Origin: Symbiodinium natans
Taxonomy: Eukaryota; Sar; Dinophyceae; Suessiales; Symbiodiniaceae
NCBI GenBank assembly: GCA_905221605.1
Contig: CAJNDS010002612.1
Location: 995,436 to 1,059,435, forward strand
Length of the DNA stretch: 64,000 nt
Reading direction: 5' to 3'
Shown: piece after piece, positions 11,362-21,600 of the stretch
Layout: every line of letters starts with the position of its first letter
How positions within the stretch are numbered: position 1 is the stretch's first letter
Made by a program: the position numbers and the translations under genes
The notes under the pieces: model-generated
What the model saw: the letters and a program-made list of their open reading frames with translations, nothing else
What the model was told of the DNA's origin: nothing
Database searches by the model: none

Positions 11362-11523
11362 TTGCTTGAAAGTGGGGAAGAGGAAAAAGCTGAAAACCCT
11401 AAAGCGTGCCCGAAAACAGCCCTAGAAACCGCCAAGACCCCAAAAACCCTCGAGCCCTAACCCAACGCCCTACACACCCTAGAATGAGACCCTAAATCAC
11501 GGACGGGCCCACCGACACTTCAG

Positions 11524-11746
11524 ACTGTTGTCTGGGATTGTCGTGAAGCTGAAGAGTTGGGCAGTCGCTTGCTGGGTGTACCCGGCCCTGGACATGCTGC
11601 GCCGTTGCGCTGGAGAGGTTGCGGAGAGGTCCCCGCACTCGGATGCTTGGGTGGAGCTCCTCGAGTCCTGCCTCAAGGAGCATGCTGAAAGCGACCCCTC
11701 AGAAGGCGAACTCCGCAGACTTCAGGGCATGACGGGACCCGTGTAA
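11524..11746 (+). CDS. Terminal exon of an unknown helical protein
   Basis: After AG at 11522-11523 the frame is open for 73 codons to TAA 11744-11746. It reads LLSGIVVKLKSWAVACWVYP, then an acidic helical segment (WVELLESCLKEHAESDPSEG). GC-rich third positions suit coding use. It could be a soluble all-alpha C-terminus. The upstream exons were not identified. Confidence 0.5.
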
Positions 11747-11969
11747 CTTATATAGGCCCTTCAAACCACAAGGCCTTCAAACCCCCGGCAAACTAGGACC
11801 ATGCCCTTTCAGTAGGGTTTAGGTTGCCGTAGAGCCAGGTTATTGCCCTGTGCATTCCTAGGTTAAACCTTACTTAAGCCCTATAACCACTACATACTAC
11901 ATACAGAACCCTAGCCCTAAACCCTAACCCTAAACCCGCAGCCCTAAACCCTAAACCACCATCTCCGAG

Positions 11970-12042
11970 CTGCGTGACAGATGTGGTGCCTCCTCCGCCG
12001 ATGCCCCCAAGTCCGGCCGGCCAAGGCCCTAAGCTGGAAGGG
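11970..12042 (+). CDS. Candidate internal exon, proline-rich
   Basis: CVTDVVPPPPMPPSPAGQGP then KLEG, ending at a GTTTGGGG donor (12043). CCCTAAA repeats on the left. A second frame (LRDRCGASSADAPKSGRPRP, stop) is also open, so the frame is ambiguous. Confidence 0.35.
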
Positions 12043-12434
12043 GTTTGGGGTTTGGGGTTTGGGGTTTAGGGCTGCTTAGGGTTTAGGGGTTTAAGGTTTA
12101 GGGCTTTTTAGGATCCGAATTAATTTAGGAGAGGGGCCTAGGACTTTTCAAGTTTTGGGGTGCATGGTTGTAAGGGCTTTAGGCTTAAGTTCTTTGGAGT
12201 TTTAAGGTTTAGTGTGTAGGGCTTGGGGGTTTAGGGTTTAGGGCTTTTGGGTCGTAGGGTAGGCTAGATTTTGAGGTCTTTAGACATTTTGCGGGTCTAG
12301 GCTTTTATAGGCTTTGAAGTTTTTTTTGGGGCGGGTCCAAGGCTTCAAAGGCTTGTGGGGTATAGTATATGTGTATATTATATATATATATATATACATA
12401 CATACATACATATACACTTTATACAGGGCTTTAG

Positions 12435-12884
12435 ACACTGGAGTGCCCTGGTTCGGAATTTAGAGGATGTGAATGGTTCCGGGAGTTTTGTGGGGTACGA
12501 AGACAGCAAAACCCTGGCAACTTCAGGGAGAAAGACTGGTCAGGGACTGGGATTTCGGGGTGTCGGGCCAATGACGCCGCACTAATGGTCCTCTGGCAGA
12601 GCCGAACCGGCAGCTTACCTGGCACAGTGTGATGATTAGGGTTTAGGGTTTAGGGTTTAGGGTTTAGGGTTTAGGGTTTAGGGTTTAGGGTTTAGGGATG
12701 TTTCTCGGAGCGCGTATGTTTTGGTGGAGAGGAATGGGCAACACAAGGTCGTGGTGACGAGGCTGCCTACCACTGTAACTTCGACGATCGGGGACGTGGA
12801 AGACACACACGACGCCACTTGGTGATCTTGTTTGGGTATCCTCAAACGGGGATGTACGAGATGACGAACACATTCGAGATTTAG
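12435..12884 (+). CDS. Candidate exons, reading frame ambiguous
   Basis: 12435-12585 is open in one frame (HWSALVRNLEDVNGSGSFVG, ending at TAA). After a TTTAGGG array (12637-12696), 12698-12884 is open for about 60 codons (FSERVCFGGEEWATQGRGDE to MYEMTNTFEI, TAG). Two other frames of the second block are also open over long parts (LVERNGQHKVVVTRLP; LGLLTVEEREWILIIRRIQA). Either a frameshifted gene copy or a chance open block. Confidence 0.3.
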
Positions 12885-13084
12885 GACAAGATCTCGGCTT
12901 GTTGACGGTTGAAGAAAGGGAGTGGATCCTTATCATTCGACGCATACAGGCAATCCCAAAACCCTGAAGCCCGGCACAACCACTACCCCCATAACCCCAA
13001 ACCCCATATAACCCTAAACCCGAACAGAGCCCAGGGCCTTTACATCATTTGACTACACTCCAGCTCTTACTTTGTCATGTGCAG

Positions 13085-13249
13085 CTGCTGTTCTTCCGTT
13101 AAAGAGGCGGGCGGCGGAGTTCGTGTGGACGAGGCATCTCACCGCCAACTCACAAGCCAAGGGCATGAACCCAACGCGCGGGCTGGGCGCCGCGGAGGTG
13201 GACCGCAGATCGAATCATGCTCACTACATCAACATCTGGCCGCCGCCTA
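13085..13249 (+). CDS. Candidate internal exon, basic protein
   Basis: Acceptor TTGTCATGTGCAG with an upstream pyrimidine stretch. The frame reads AVLPLKRRAAEFVWTRHLTA and continues through EVDRRSNHAHYINIWPPP. The donor GTAGAG is at 13250. 54 codons without stop, GC-rich. Unknown family. Confidence 0.5.
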
Positions 13250-13966
13250 GTAGAGCAACCCCTGAAACTCTAACCCTAAACCCTACACCCTACGCCCTAA
13301 ACCCTAAACCCTGAACCCTACAACCCAAGGAGAGAACCTCTCAGAAGTAGGAGTGTTCGGTGTTCAGGCCCTCTGCCAGTCTCAGCTCGTTTCCTTTCCA
13401 AACTGGGCTTAGGCGTTCGGGTTTAGGGTTAGGGTCTGGGTTTAGGGTTTAGGGTTTAGGGTTTAGGGTTTAGGGTTTAGGGTTTAGGGTTTAGGGGTCA
13501 GAAGCCCTAAACCCTGAGTTTACACCGCATATAGACTTGGGGGCTGTCGGGGCATCTTCGTGTGATGTTGGGGTTTTGGATGGTTTAGGGTTAGAAAGAA
13601 TTTGGGACATTTTGTTGCTCAAGCCCAGCCTAAACCCTGAAACCCTTCAACCCGAACCCTATTTAAACACTAAACCCTAAACCCAACCCTGAAGCCCCGG
13701 AACACTTTGAAGTCCTCTCCAAAGCCCCGAAGCCCCAAACCCGTACGCCTCTTCAATCTCTTGAGACCCCTGAAAAACCTAAGCCCTGGGTTTCTGAACC
13801 CTAAACCCTAACCCCTAGACCTTAGACCCTAGACCCTACACCCTAAACCCTTAACCCTAAACCCTAAACACTTAACCCTAAACTCTAAACCCTAAACCCT
13901 AAGCCCTAAGCCCTAAACCCTAAACCCTAAACCCTAACTTAAACCCTAAACCTCCGCAACGCTCAG

Positions 13967-14025
13967 TCGCCCCACCGCCGGCGCGCCCTGGCTCTGCAGT
14001 CGGCACTCGGCCGGCGGCGGCCTCG
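13967..14025 (+). CDS. Candidate small internal exon
   Basis: CCCTAAA block, then ACGCTCAG, then a very GC-rich 59-bp block open as APPPARPGSAVGTRPAAAS (a second frame is also open), then GTAGGTTTAGGGG as donor. Confidence 0.35.
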
Positions 14026-15041
14026 GTAGGTTTAGGGGGTTTAGCGTGTTTTGATTTAGGGTTGAGGGTTTAGGGCTTAGGGCTTAGGGCTTAGGGTTGA
14101 GGGTTTAGGGTTTGGGGCTTGTAGGTTTCGGTCTAGGGTTTCGTTTAGGGAGGTTTAGGGGTTTGGGCTCAGGGCTTTGGGTTTTTAGCGGATTCAGGGG
14201 TTAAGGGCTGCCTTACAGGGTTTAGGGCTTAGCTTGAGGTGCCCGATTGCCTACTGGTTATATCCTGAAGGGGTTCTAGGGCACAGCTCAGGGCGACTTA
14301 TATAAACCCTCAACCCTAAACCCTAAACAGCTACATGCCCTACATCCCTGAATGCCGAACCCGAAGGCCCAAACCCTAAACCCTTACGAGTCCTACGACT
14401 TAGGGATCTTAGAGTTGTGTAGGGTTTAGGGTATAGGTTAGGGTTTAGGGTTTAGGGCTTATAGGGTTTAGGGTTTAGGGTATAGGGTCAAAGTGTTGCT
14501 GGGGGACGCCGAGTGTGTTTAGCACTCCCACTCCGTCAACCCTAAACCCCTAGTCACAGTCACAGTATAGGAAGTCCTGTAGCCCACGTATCCCCTACGT
14601 AAGCACCTCAAAGTACATGGGTTTAGCTTCGGAGTTTTCAGTTTCGGGGTTTAGGGGCTTCAGGGCTTAAGGGTTCAGGAATATGTGGCTCACAAGTTTA
14701 GGGCTTAGGTCTTTGAGGGGTTTCAGCGTTTAAGGGTTTAGGGTCTTATAAGGGTTCAGGAGTGTAGAGGTTTAGGTCTCAAGGGCTTCAAGGGTCATAA
14801 GAGCCTCTTTGACCAGGGCACAGCCGCCTCTACGAGATCAGGCCCCCTGGCAGCACTAGAGCCAGATTTTCGTTCGGGCTTCGGGATGGGGATCCGGAGC
14901 CTAAGCCCCTAAGCCCCTAATCCCCCTAAGCCCCGAAGCCCCTAAGCCCCTCAAACCTCAACCCTAAACCCTCCAAGTCTTTCGGAGTTACAGGCTTCCG
15001 GCTTGCCCTAAACCCGAAACCCTCTCCCCCTTGAGACACAG
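14026..15041. other. Non-coding interval of mixed repeats
   Basis: TTTAGGG, CTTAGGG and GGTTTAGG variants (14030-14230, 14400-14480, 14640-14790) and CCCTAAG/CCCTAAA variants (14900-14970). No firm exon. Confidence 0.45.
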
Positions 15042-15171
15042 CCACAAAGTCCCTGTTGAGTACCTCCGCCGAAACATGATAATGGTCGTGGTGCTGTCTT
15101 GTTCCGGCGGATTAAGTCCTTCCGGACCTTCCTCTGTAGACATTGTGCGCCTAAACGACCTGGTCATGTAG
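15042..15171 (+). CDS. Terminal exon of an unknown protein
   Basis: After TTGAGACACAG the frame reads HKVPVEYLRRNMIMVVVLSC, then SGGLSPSGPSSVDIVRLNDL and VM, TAG 15169-15171. 42 codons, with a short hydrophobic core (MIMVVVLSC). Third-position composition looks coding. Upstream exons not found. Confidence 0.55.
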
Positions 15172-16386
15172 TGTCAGGGTTGCAGAGCTTCAGGGAGATA
15201 GGGTTGATAGGACGCTGGCAACCTCAAAAGCCTACGTAAAACCTAAGCAAGCCCTAAAGCCTAAACCCTAAAACCCCCAAACCCTAAAACCCTAGAACCT
15301 TAAACCCTAAAACCCTAAAACCCTAAACCCCTAAACCCTAAACCCTAAACCCTCAACCCTAAACCCTAAACCCTAAACCCTAAACCCTTCGCTGGGATTC
15401 CTCGACGTCCCAGCGCAGCTGAGGCTTCGAAGAGGACCATGGCGAGGCTGGGGAGATTGGGCTTTGGGCTTTGGGGGCTCTGCTTAGGGTTTAGGGTTTA
15501 GGGTTTAGGGTTTAGGGTTTAGGGTTTAGGGTCTAGGGTTTAGGGTTTAGGGTTTAGGGTTTAGGGTTTAGGGTAGTATGTAGTTACTTGTACAAAAATG
15601 CTCTTGTCAGAAACATGTCTGTTTTGTTAAGGTTTAGTGGTTTCTTCTTGTTTGGCGAAGGGTAGGATTGGTGGATTTATCGTTTCAGGGGGGGAGGTGC
15701 AAGTAAGCAGCTTTCATCAATTGCGGTTGAGAGGCAAGGTCGGGTTGTTCTGGTGGGAGGGGAGGGGGGGTTGGGGGCGGGGGGGGGGGGGGGGGGTGTG
15801 AGGCTCGACAGTGAGAAGCAATTAGTTCGGAATCACATTGGCATTGGCCCAAAATAAGATGCCCCTGCTCCAAAACTGTAAGCCCCAACCCCAAAATCCC
15901 ATGCCTGTTTTACTCATGGTTTAGGGCTGAGCGTGTCGTGAAGACCCTGCCTGGCCCCCATAGGGGAGACTAAGGTATTGTGGGGTAGTTCAATTGCCTG
16001 CCATCTACGTCCAGGTTAGTCGCACCTACCTCTTAAACAAGTAGAACCCTGAAGCTAAACACCCGGAGCCTTAATGACCCCTCTACCCTAAAATTTACAC
16101 AGCAAGGCCTAAACCCTGAACCACTGAATCCCCTAAACCCTAAACCCTATAAACCCTATAAACCCTATAAACCCTATAAACCCTATAAACCCTATAAACC
16201 CTATAAACCCTATAAACCCTATAAACCCTATAAACCCTATAAACCCTATAAACCCTATAAACCCTATAAACCCTATAAACCCTATAAACCCTATAAACCC
16301 TATAAACCCTATAAACCCTATAAACCCTATAAAAACCTAAACCCTAAACCCTAAACGCTAAACCTCACATCCCTGAACAGCCACAG
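15172..16386. other. Non-coding interval with telomere-type arrays
   Basis: CCCTAAA block (15285-15390), TTTAGGG array (15484-15575), a 21-base G run (15778-15798), then unique sequence and the 9-bp array at 16146-16330. A minus frame across the G run (15685-15894) encodes poly-Pro and is not supported. Confidence 0.5.
16146..16330. repeat. 9-bp tandem array (CCCTATAAA)n
   Basis: About 20 perfect or near-perfect CCCTATAAA units grow out of an ordinary CCCTAAA block on both sides. The unit is the heptamer plus TA, so this looks like local expansion of one mutant unit. Confidence 0.9.
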
Positions 16387-16475
16387 TAGGGGCCCTCCGG
16401 GCACCCGAGGACCTCAGCACTCCCACCTCTGCCGCGGCTTTGCGTCAGAAGTTCCTGCAGCCCTGTGCTCAGTGA
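16387..16475 (+). CDS. Terminal exon of an unknown protein
   Basis: Acceptor CAGCCACAG, then GALRAPEDLSTPTSAAALRQ and KFLQPCAQ with TGA 16473-16475. CCCTAAA block on the left and TTTAGG-type block on the right. Confidence 0.5.
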
Positions 16476-17544
16476 GGGCTTAGGGCTTAGGATTTAGGAT
16501 TTCGGGGATTTAGGGTTTAGGATTTAGGGTTTAGGATTTAGGGTTTAGGGATTAGGGTTTAGGTAGGATTTAGGTTTTCGGGTTTCGGGTTTAGGATTTG
16601 GGGTTGAGGGTTCAGGCCCTAAACCCTGCACCCTCTAGGGCGGAGGGGTTCATTTTTCGGTGAGAAGCCTTGGGGGAAGTTTATTTAAGGTTTCGAAGAC
16701 TGCCCAGTACCCCTTAACTCAGTAATGTACCTTTTTTTTGAACCATAAGAGAGATCCAAGTATGAAGTAATGTTCCTGAATGAAGCAGCATCAACCAACC
16801 CTAAGCCCTAAGGCCCTTAAGGAATCAAATGCCAGAAGCCCCAAGTACTAACTAATCTGAATTCAGGTACATTCCTTCATTAAGGGCTGCTTTGCTAGTT
16901 TACCTTTTACTCGTAGGGTGCTTAAAAAACAAACCCTAAGCCCTACGTCTTGAAGCAGCCCTTTCTGGGATCGAGTTGCTTTAGGGTCCGAGCTCCTGCA
17001 CTCCTAGTAGTAGCAGGTGCAAGGCAACACGAATCCTCATTTCAGGTTTGGGTTTAGGGTTTTTAGGGTTTAGGGTTTAGGGTTCAGGGTTTAGGGTCTA
17101 GGGTTTGGGGTTTGGGGTTGAGCGCTTTAGGTCTACTCTACCCGATGCAACTCTCCACCTCCAAAAGCCTTCAACGCTGTGAGGCCCTAAACCGTAGACC
17201 CTGAAACCCCAGAACCATGTGGCTCAAAGCCAAAACATCCTAAGACTCAAAGGCTTGAGGGTCAATTGCTGGTCCCTTAAATTAGGTCCCTTGCCTTCCT
17301 TCCATGGTTCTGAAGCATGTGCCCTTGGGTTGAACCTACATCTATATACATATATACAAACATGCATATATATATATACATATATTACATATGTATATAT
17401 ATATATATATATGTATTACTCTACTCTTCATATACGTATATAGGTGAGGGCGCCCTATGCAAGGGTCCTAGTTCCTGTCCGAAGCAGCCCTAAAGTCTGA
17501 AGCTCCCAAACCCAAGAAGGGTTCAGGGTTCAGGGTTTAGGGTT
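16476..17544. other. Non-coding interval left of the retrotransposon
   Basis: Variant TTTAGGG/TTTAGGA runs (16481-16620, 17045-17120), an AT microsatellite (17335-17440), and a TTCAGGG/TTTAGGG run (17519-17549) into which the element inserted. No convincing exon. Confidence 0.45.
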
Positions 17545-17549
17545 CAGGG
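17545..17549 (+). repeat. Target site duplication, left copy
   Basis: CAGGG directly before the 5' LTR, matched by CAGGG at 27431-27435 directly after the 3' LTR. Five bases is the usual copia-type duplication. The target was a telomere-type repeat. Confidence 0.85.
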
Positions 17550-17760
17550 TGCGGAGCTGCAGCTGGTATTGTAGAAAGGAGTTAGTGTTGGGAGTTGGAA
17601 GGGTCAACGTACCCGGAAATCTTTTTTGGCTCAAGAACTTGGGCAATGCGCCCTGAGGAAAAGTGTCTTTCTGGGTTTGGTGTTGGTTGGTCCAGGGGAT
17701 CAAGGGCTTCTGTTGGGGTTGACTGTTTTGTTCCCTGTCCTCCTTCGGTTGCCCCCCGTA
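17550..17760 (+). repeat. 5' LTR
   Basis: 211 bp, starts TGCGGAGC and ends CCCCCCGTA (TG...TA rather than TG...CA). Base-for-base identical to 27220-27430 by eye. Confidence 0.95.
17624..17635 (+). other. Spliced-leader-like 12-mer inside the LTR
   Basis: TTTTGGCTCAAG equals the last 12 nt of the conserved dinoflagellate spliced leader (family knowledge). The preceding bases CCGGAAATCTT align loosely with the leader's 5' part. The second copy is at 27294-27305. It could be a relic of trans-splicing of the element's transcript or chance. Confidence 0.5.
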
Positions 17761-17774
17761 GGTTATGAGCCCAA
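17761..17774 (+). other. Primer-binding site matching half of initiator tRNA-Met
   Basis: GGTTATGAGCCCAA starts immediately after the 5' LTR. Its complement contains GGGCTCATAACC, the anticodon arm of eukaryotic initiator tRNA-Met (CAT anticodon), rather than a tRNA 3' end beginning TGG. Priming by a cleaved 5' half of this tRNA is known for Drosophila copia. Here it is an inference from the match and its position. Confidence 0.7.
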
Positions 17775-17822
17775 ATTAGGCTTCCTGCGGAAGTGGTAAA
17801 GATTTTTCGTTGGTTTAACGCC

Positions 17823-18680
17823 ATGGACATGATGCGGCGTCGCTCTGAACCTGGACTGTCGCCAACGGCCAATGAAGCCGAAGGAAATCGTGGTGATGGG
17901 GGTGAAGAACGACAACAAATGGTACAAGCGCTGACAGATGGTAGGGAGGTTGCAATGATACAACCAACGCCTCAGGTGGAAAACGAAGTGGTTCCGGTTC
18001 CAGCAGCAAATCCTTTCTGGAGCGAGCGGGCTCAAGACGAAATGAGACTGAGGCAATCAAGGCCGGCAAGTCTTCCTGCGAGCGGAGGGGATAGAAGTGG
18101 TGAAGGTACGAGGAGGCCGCCTTCGCTGCAAGATCTTTTGGGTCAGGAACCTGCACCTGTTGAGAGACCGTCGTCAGGCTTAATGGGCCAAATGGAACGA
18201 GGTACTATTGGTGGAGTGCAAGCAGACGAAGAGCTCATTCCTGATGTTGGTGGTGAAGAACAAAGTGAAGATATGGCGGTGGTAAAGCGTGCGCTGAAAG
18301 AGTTGCTTGTGCAAACAAAGGAGCTGGGGAACAGGTTGCATCGGGTGGAGGAGAAAAGCTATACCTCTGCTGCATCTGGGTCAGCTTCAAGGGCACGGAG
18401 CTCTGGAGTGGTGGACGCAAACACTGCATATCCTCTAGGAATGACTCCAGAGAAGCAGTACCTGCCAGGACAAGTTTTCTACACGGATGGTATGGGTGGT
18501 TTTTGGACTGTGTTGCCTGATGGGACATGGCTGCCTATTGAGGGCTACGACCTGCCAAAGGGTTGTGATCTTCAATCCTTGCCTGGGTCCAGGAAGGGGG
18601 ATGTTCAAGTGGAGGATGAAAAAGAAGTGCCAATGATGCATGTAGCTGAAGGGAGAAACCCTCCAGATTGCCTCCATTGA
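17823..18680 (+). CDS. gag: ORF1: N-terminal part of Gag
   Basis: 285 codons from ATG 17823 (MDMMRRRSEPGL) to TGA 18678-18680; upstream GTG 17793 is in frame but non-canonical. The N-terminal half is disordered and acidic, and contains NPFWSERAQDEMRLR, a motif I associate with dinoflagellate copia proteins. A helical stretch (AVVKRALKELLVQTKELGNR) may form a coiled coil. The C-terminal part (QVFYTDGMGGFWTVLPDG) is ordered. The capsid lies in ORF2, in the -1 frame, so Gag is complete only if ribosomes shift or an indel is corrected. Confidence 0.75.
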   Translation: MDMMRRRSEPGLSPTANEAEGNRGDGGEERQQMVQALTDGREVAMIQPTPQVENEVVPVPAANPFWSERAQDEMRLRQSRPASLPASGGDRSGEGTRRPPSLQDLLGQEPAPVERPSSGLMGQMERGTIGGVQADEELIPDVGGEEQSEDMAVVKRALKELLVQTKELGNRLHRVEEKSYTSAASGSASRARSSGVVDANTAYPLGMTPEKQYLPGQVFYTDGMGGFWTVLPDGTWLPIEGYDLPKGCDLQSLPGSRKGDVQVEDEKEVPMMHVAEGRNPPDCLH

Positions 18681-21600
18681 ATTACCCCATGGGAGGTCCT
18701 GCAAGTGGTGGATATGCAAGTGGACCACCTGGTTTAACACATGTTCCGATTACTTCCGTGCCGTCAGGTGTTGATGGTTCTGCCGCACCTGTGGGGAACC
18801 AGCCCGGTTTTGTCTCAGCTCGGGAAACTGCAACGCAAGAGAATTCAGCAGGATCGGGTGGATATACAATGGTGGATGATGTTCCGTATCGGTGGAAAAT
18901 GGTCGCTGGGAAGTTGGAATTAGAAAAGGTTCCGCTCACAGCTGTTACGCCTGGTATAGGACATGGACTACCTCAAGGGCCTGGTGGTAGGGTCAGTTTA
19001 CCTCCTGGAGCAGTGGTGCCACGTGGTATGCCAATCATTGGTGATAGTTCTGGAACCGAACGTCCGGAGGCTCTTGGGAAGCATGTGATGAGCCTTCCAA
19101 CTTTGGCAGACTACACACCAAGCAATCCGACGGCACTGGGTGATTGGATCGCAATGATCGAACCAATGTTGTCTTCGCTGACAGATACAGGAAGAGTGTG
19201 GTGGCAATGCGTCTACTCAAAGGCATATCAAGCGTATGCCAAATGGTTGAGTGTTTCTCCGCTGGAAAGGTTGGGCATCAAGGCTGAGCTGGAAGGGCTC
19301 AAGGTGGTTCAAACTGTGCATGTTTTGTTGGAGCAGAGAGCGGTGTCTTTACTGCTACAGGCGATTCCGGAGAGATTGAAGACCGAGATCGTTTCCACTC
19401 GAATGTTGGGGTCAGTGATGATATTCTACAAGTTGCTGACGGTCTACCAACCAGGTGGAGCAAATGAGCGCAGCACAATGTTGAACTTCTTGGTGCAACC
19501 ATCTCCAGCAACCTCAATCTCAGAGGCCATAAAGGGAGTGCGTCAATGGGCGCAATGGCGTTCCCGATTAAGGGAGTTGAGAGCGGCCGAGCCGGACGCT
19601 ACCTTGCTTATCAAGGGATTGGATGGTTTATCATCCGCGTTGCTGGCGAAACACCCTACGGTTCATTTCAGAGTGGCATCCTTTCGGGAGAAATTGGGGG
19701 TGGACTACTCGCCGACCTCTGAAACTGCGACAAAACTAGCTGAAATGTTACAGGCAGAGTTTGAACTGCTATTGCATAGTGCTGGTGAACAAGAGGTGAA
19801 GCAGGACTCGGACGCCAAGAAAAGGGCCAGGTTAAACAAGGCCCAAAAGGGAACTGGTGACGAGACGGAGGAGGGTGACAAAGGCAAAGGGAAAGGAAAA
19901 AGGTACAGCGGAGATGGTGAACGTCCTTTCTGTTGGATATATGGGAAGACAGATGCAGGCTGCAAGTTCGGATCCCGCTGCAAATTTCGCCATGACAAAG
20001 ACTCCCTTGAGCGAGGAAGATGTTTTGAGTGTGGGGCCGTTGGCCATCTGCAGCCGCAATGTCCATATAAGGATGGTGCAAGTTCCAATGTGGACTCAAA
20101 CCCTGAGAGAAGTAGATCTAAAGGGAATTCTCCCAAAGGGGGAAAGGGCGGCAAAGGTGCGAAATGGGGAAATGCCAAAAAGGCAGAGGTAGCTGAAGGG
20201 GGAGATGAGACGGCTAATGCGGGATTGGATAAAGGTTCTGCAAGTCCCTCATCACCATCAACACCCAATCAAGTCCTTGCTGAAGCGTTGGAAGTGCTGA
20301 AATCTATGAAGCTATCATCAGCACAGTCAGCAGCAAGCGGGGATCCCAGTGTTCGAATGTTATGTGGCTCTGGGTTGTTTCAGCAGGAAGGGAGAGTGGC
20401 GTTGGTGGATACAGCTGCTACGCATCTTGTGCGGACGCTTTTTCCATGGGAATGTTTGCCAGACACTACTGTTATGGTGCAAAGCGCGCTTGGTGGTGTG
20501 ACAATGAGGATTACAGAGAAAGGGACGTTGATTAGGGAAGACAATGGGCCCCTGATTATCCCTCTCTGGTTGATTTTGGAGTTTGGGGCGAACCTCACTG
20601 TGATCAATGGGATGTGTCTCGTGGGTGCAAAATCTTCGCTGGACCAGCTCTTGCGGTTTGAACATGGCTGTTTGGTTATGGATTACAAAACAGCTGAAAA
20701 AATGGTTTTGCATGCTGAAAGGCAGCGTGTATCTTGGTCCCATTCTCAATGGAGGAATGGAAGGGCGGACTGTGGAGTCGGTTCGTCGGATGCCACGTTG
20801 TTGCCGAAGCAGGGAGAAGGCCGAGGAGTATGCGTTCTACATGTGGCCAGGGTTTCTGACACCAATGAGTGTTCGGGAATGGGCATGTTGGACTCGGGAG
20901 CATCACATCCTCTCAGATCACTTCGTCCTGGTGAACAGCTTCCGCAGCAAAAGGTGTTGGTGTCTTTAGCTGTTGGATCTCGGGAGATGTGTATTACCCC
21001 AGGTGGGACCCTGGTAACTCCTGAAATGGTAGATCCACTAGTGCCAATTGGCAAAGCGAGCGCCTTGGTTGGTCTCAGAGTTCAGTGGCGTGGTGGCAAG
21101 TGCACAGCCTCACATCCTGTTCTGGGGGAACTTCGCGTTCGTGATCTGAATGGGTGCCCTTGTTTGGAAAAGGAGGTGGCGCTTCAGATCATTGATGAAA
21201 TGGATTGGTGCTCACCAAAGCAAGCTTTGAAGGTGGCACGTATGGTTCAAGGGTGTCCGAATACGGACAACGAGGTGGCTGTAAAAACGTCGTTGCAAAG
21301 CGCAGCGCGGACAGCGTCAGCGAATGAGGAGGAGTTCGTCCAGGCATGCTGGAGATTTCTTCGGTGGTATTATGGGGATATACCAGAAAATATGCTGATG
21401 GAGCTGTTGCCACGTGGAGATATTGCGGCGTTGCCTTTCAACCGTCATAAAAGGAGACGGCTGGCACGAGCAAAAAGGGTGGTGGTACACCTATTTTCGG
21501 GAAAACAAAAATGGCATTTTCCCAGTCGGGATGTGGAGGTACTGGAGCTGGATTTGACAAAAGGCGGTGACCTACATAATTCGAGCGTCTGGAAGTATCT

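Noticed and set aside
17755-17766. CCGTAG at the LTR/primer-site junction as the start of the spliced leader
   Set aside because: Only six bases match and the following bases are those of the tRNA-complementary site; chance is likely.
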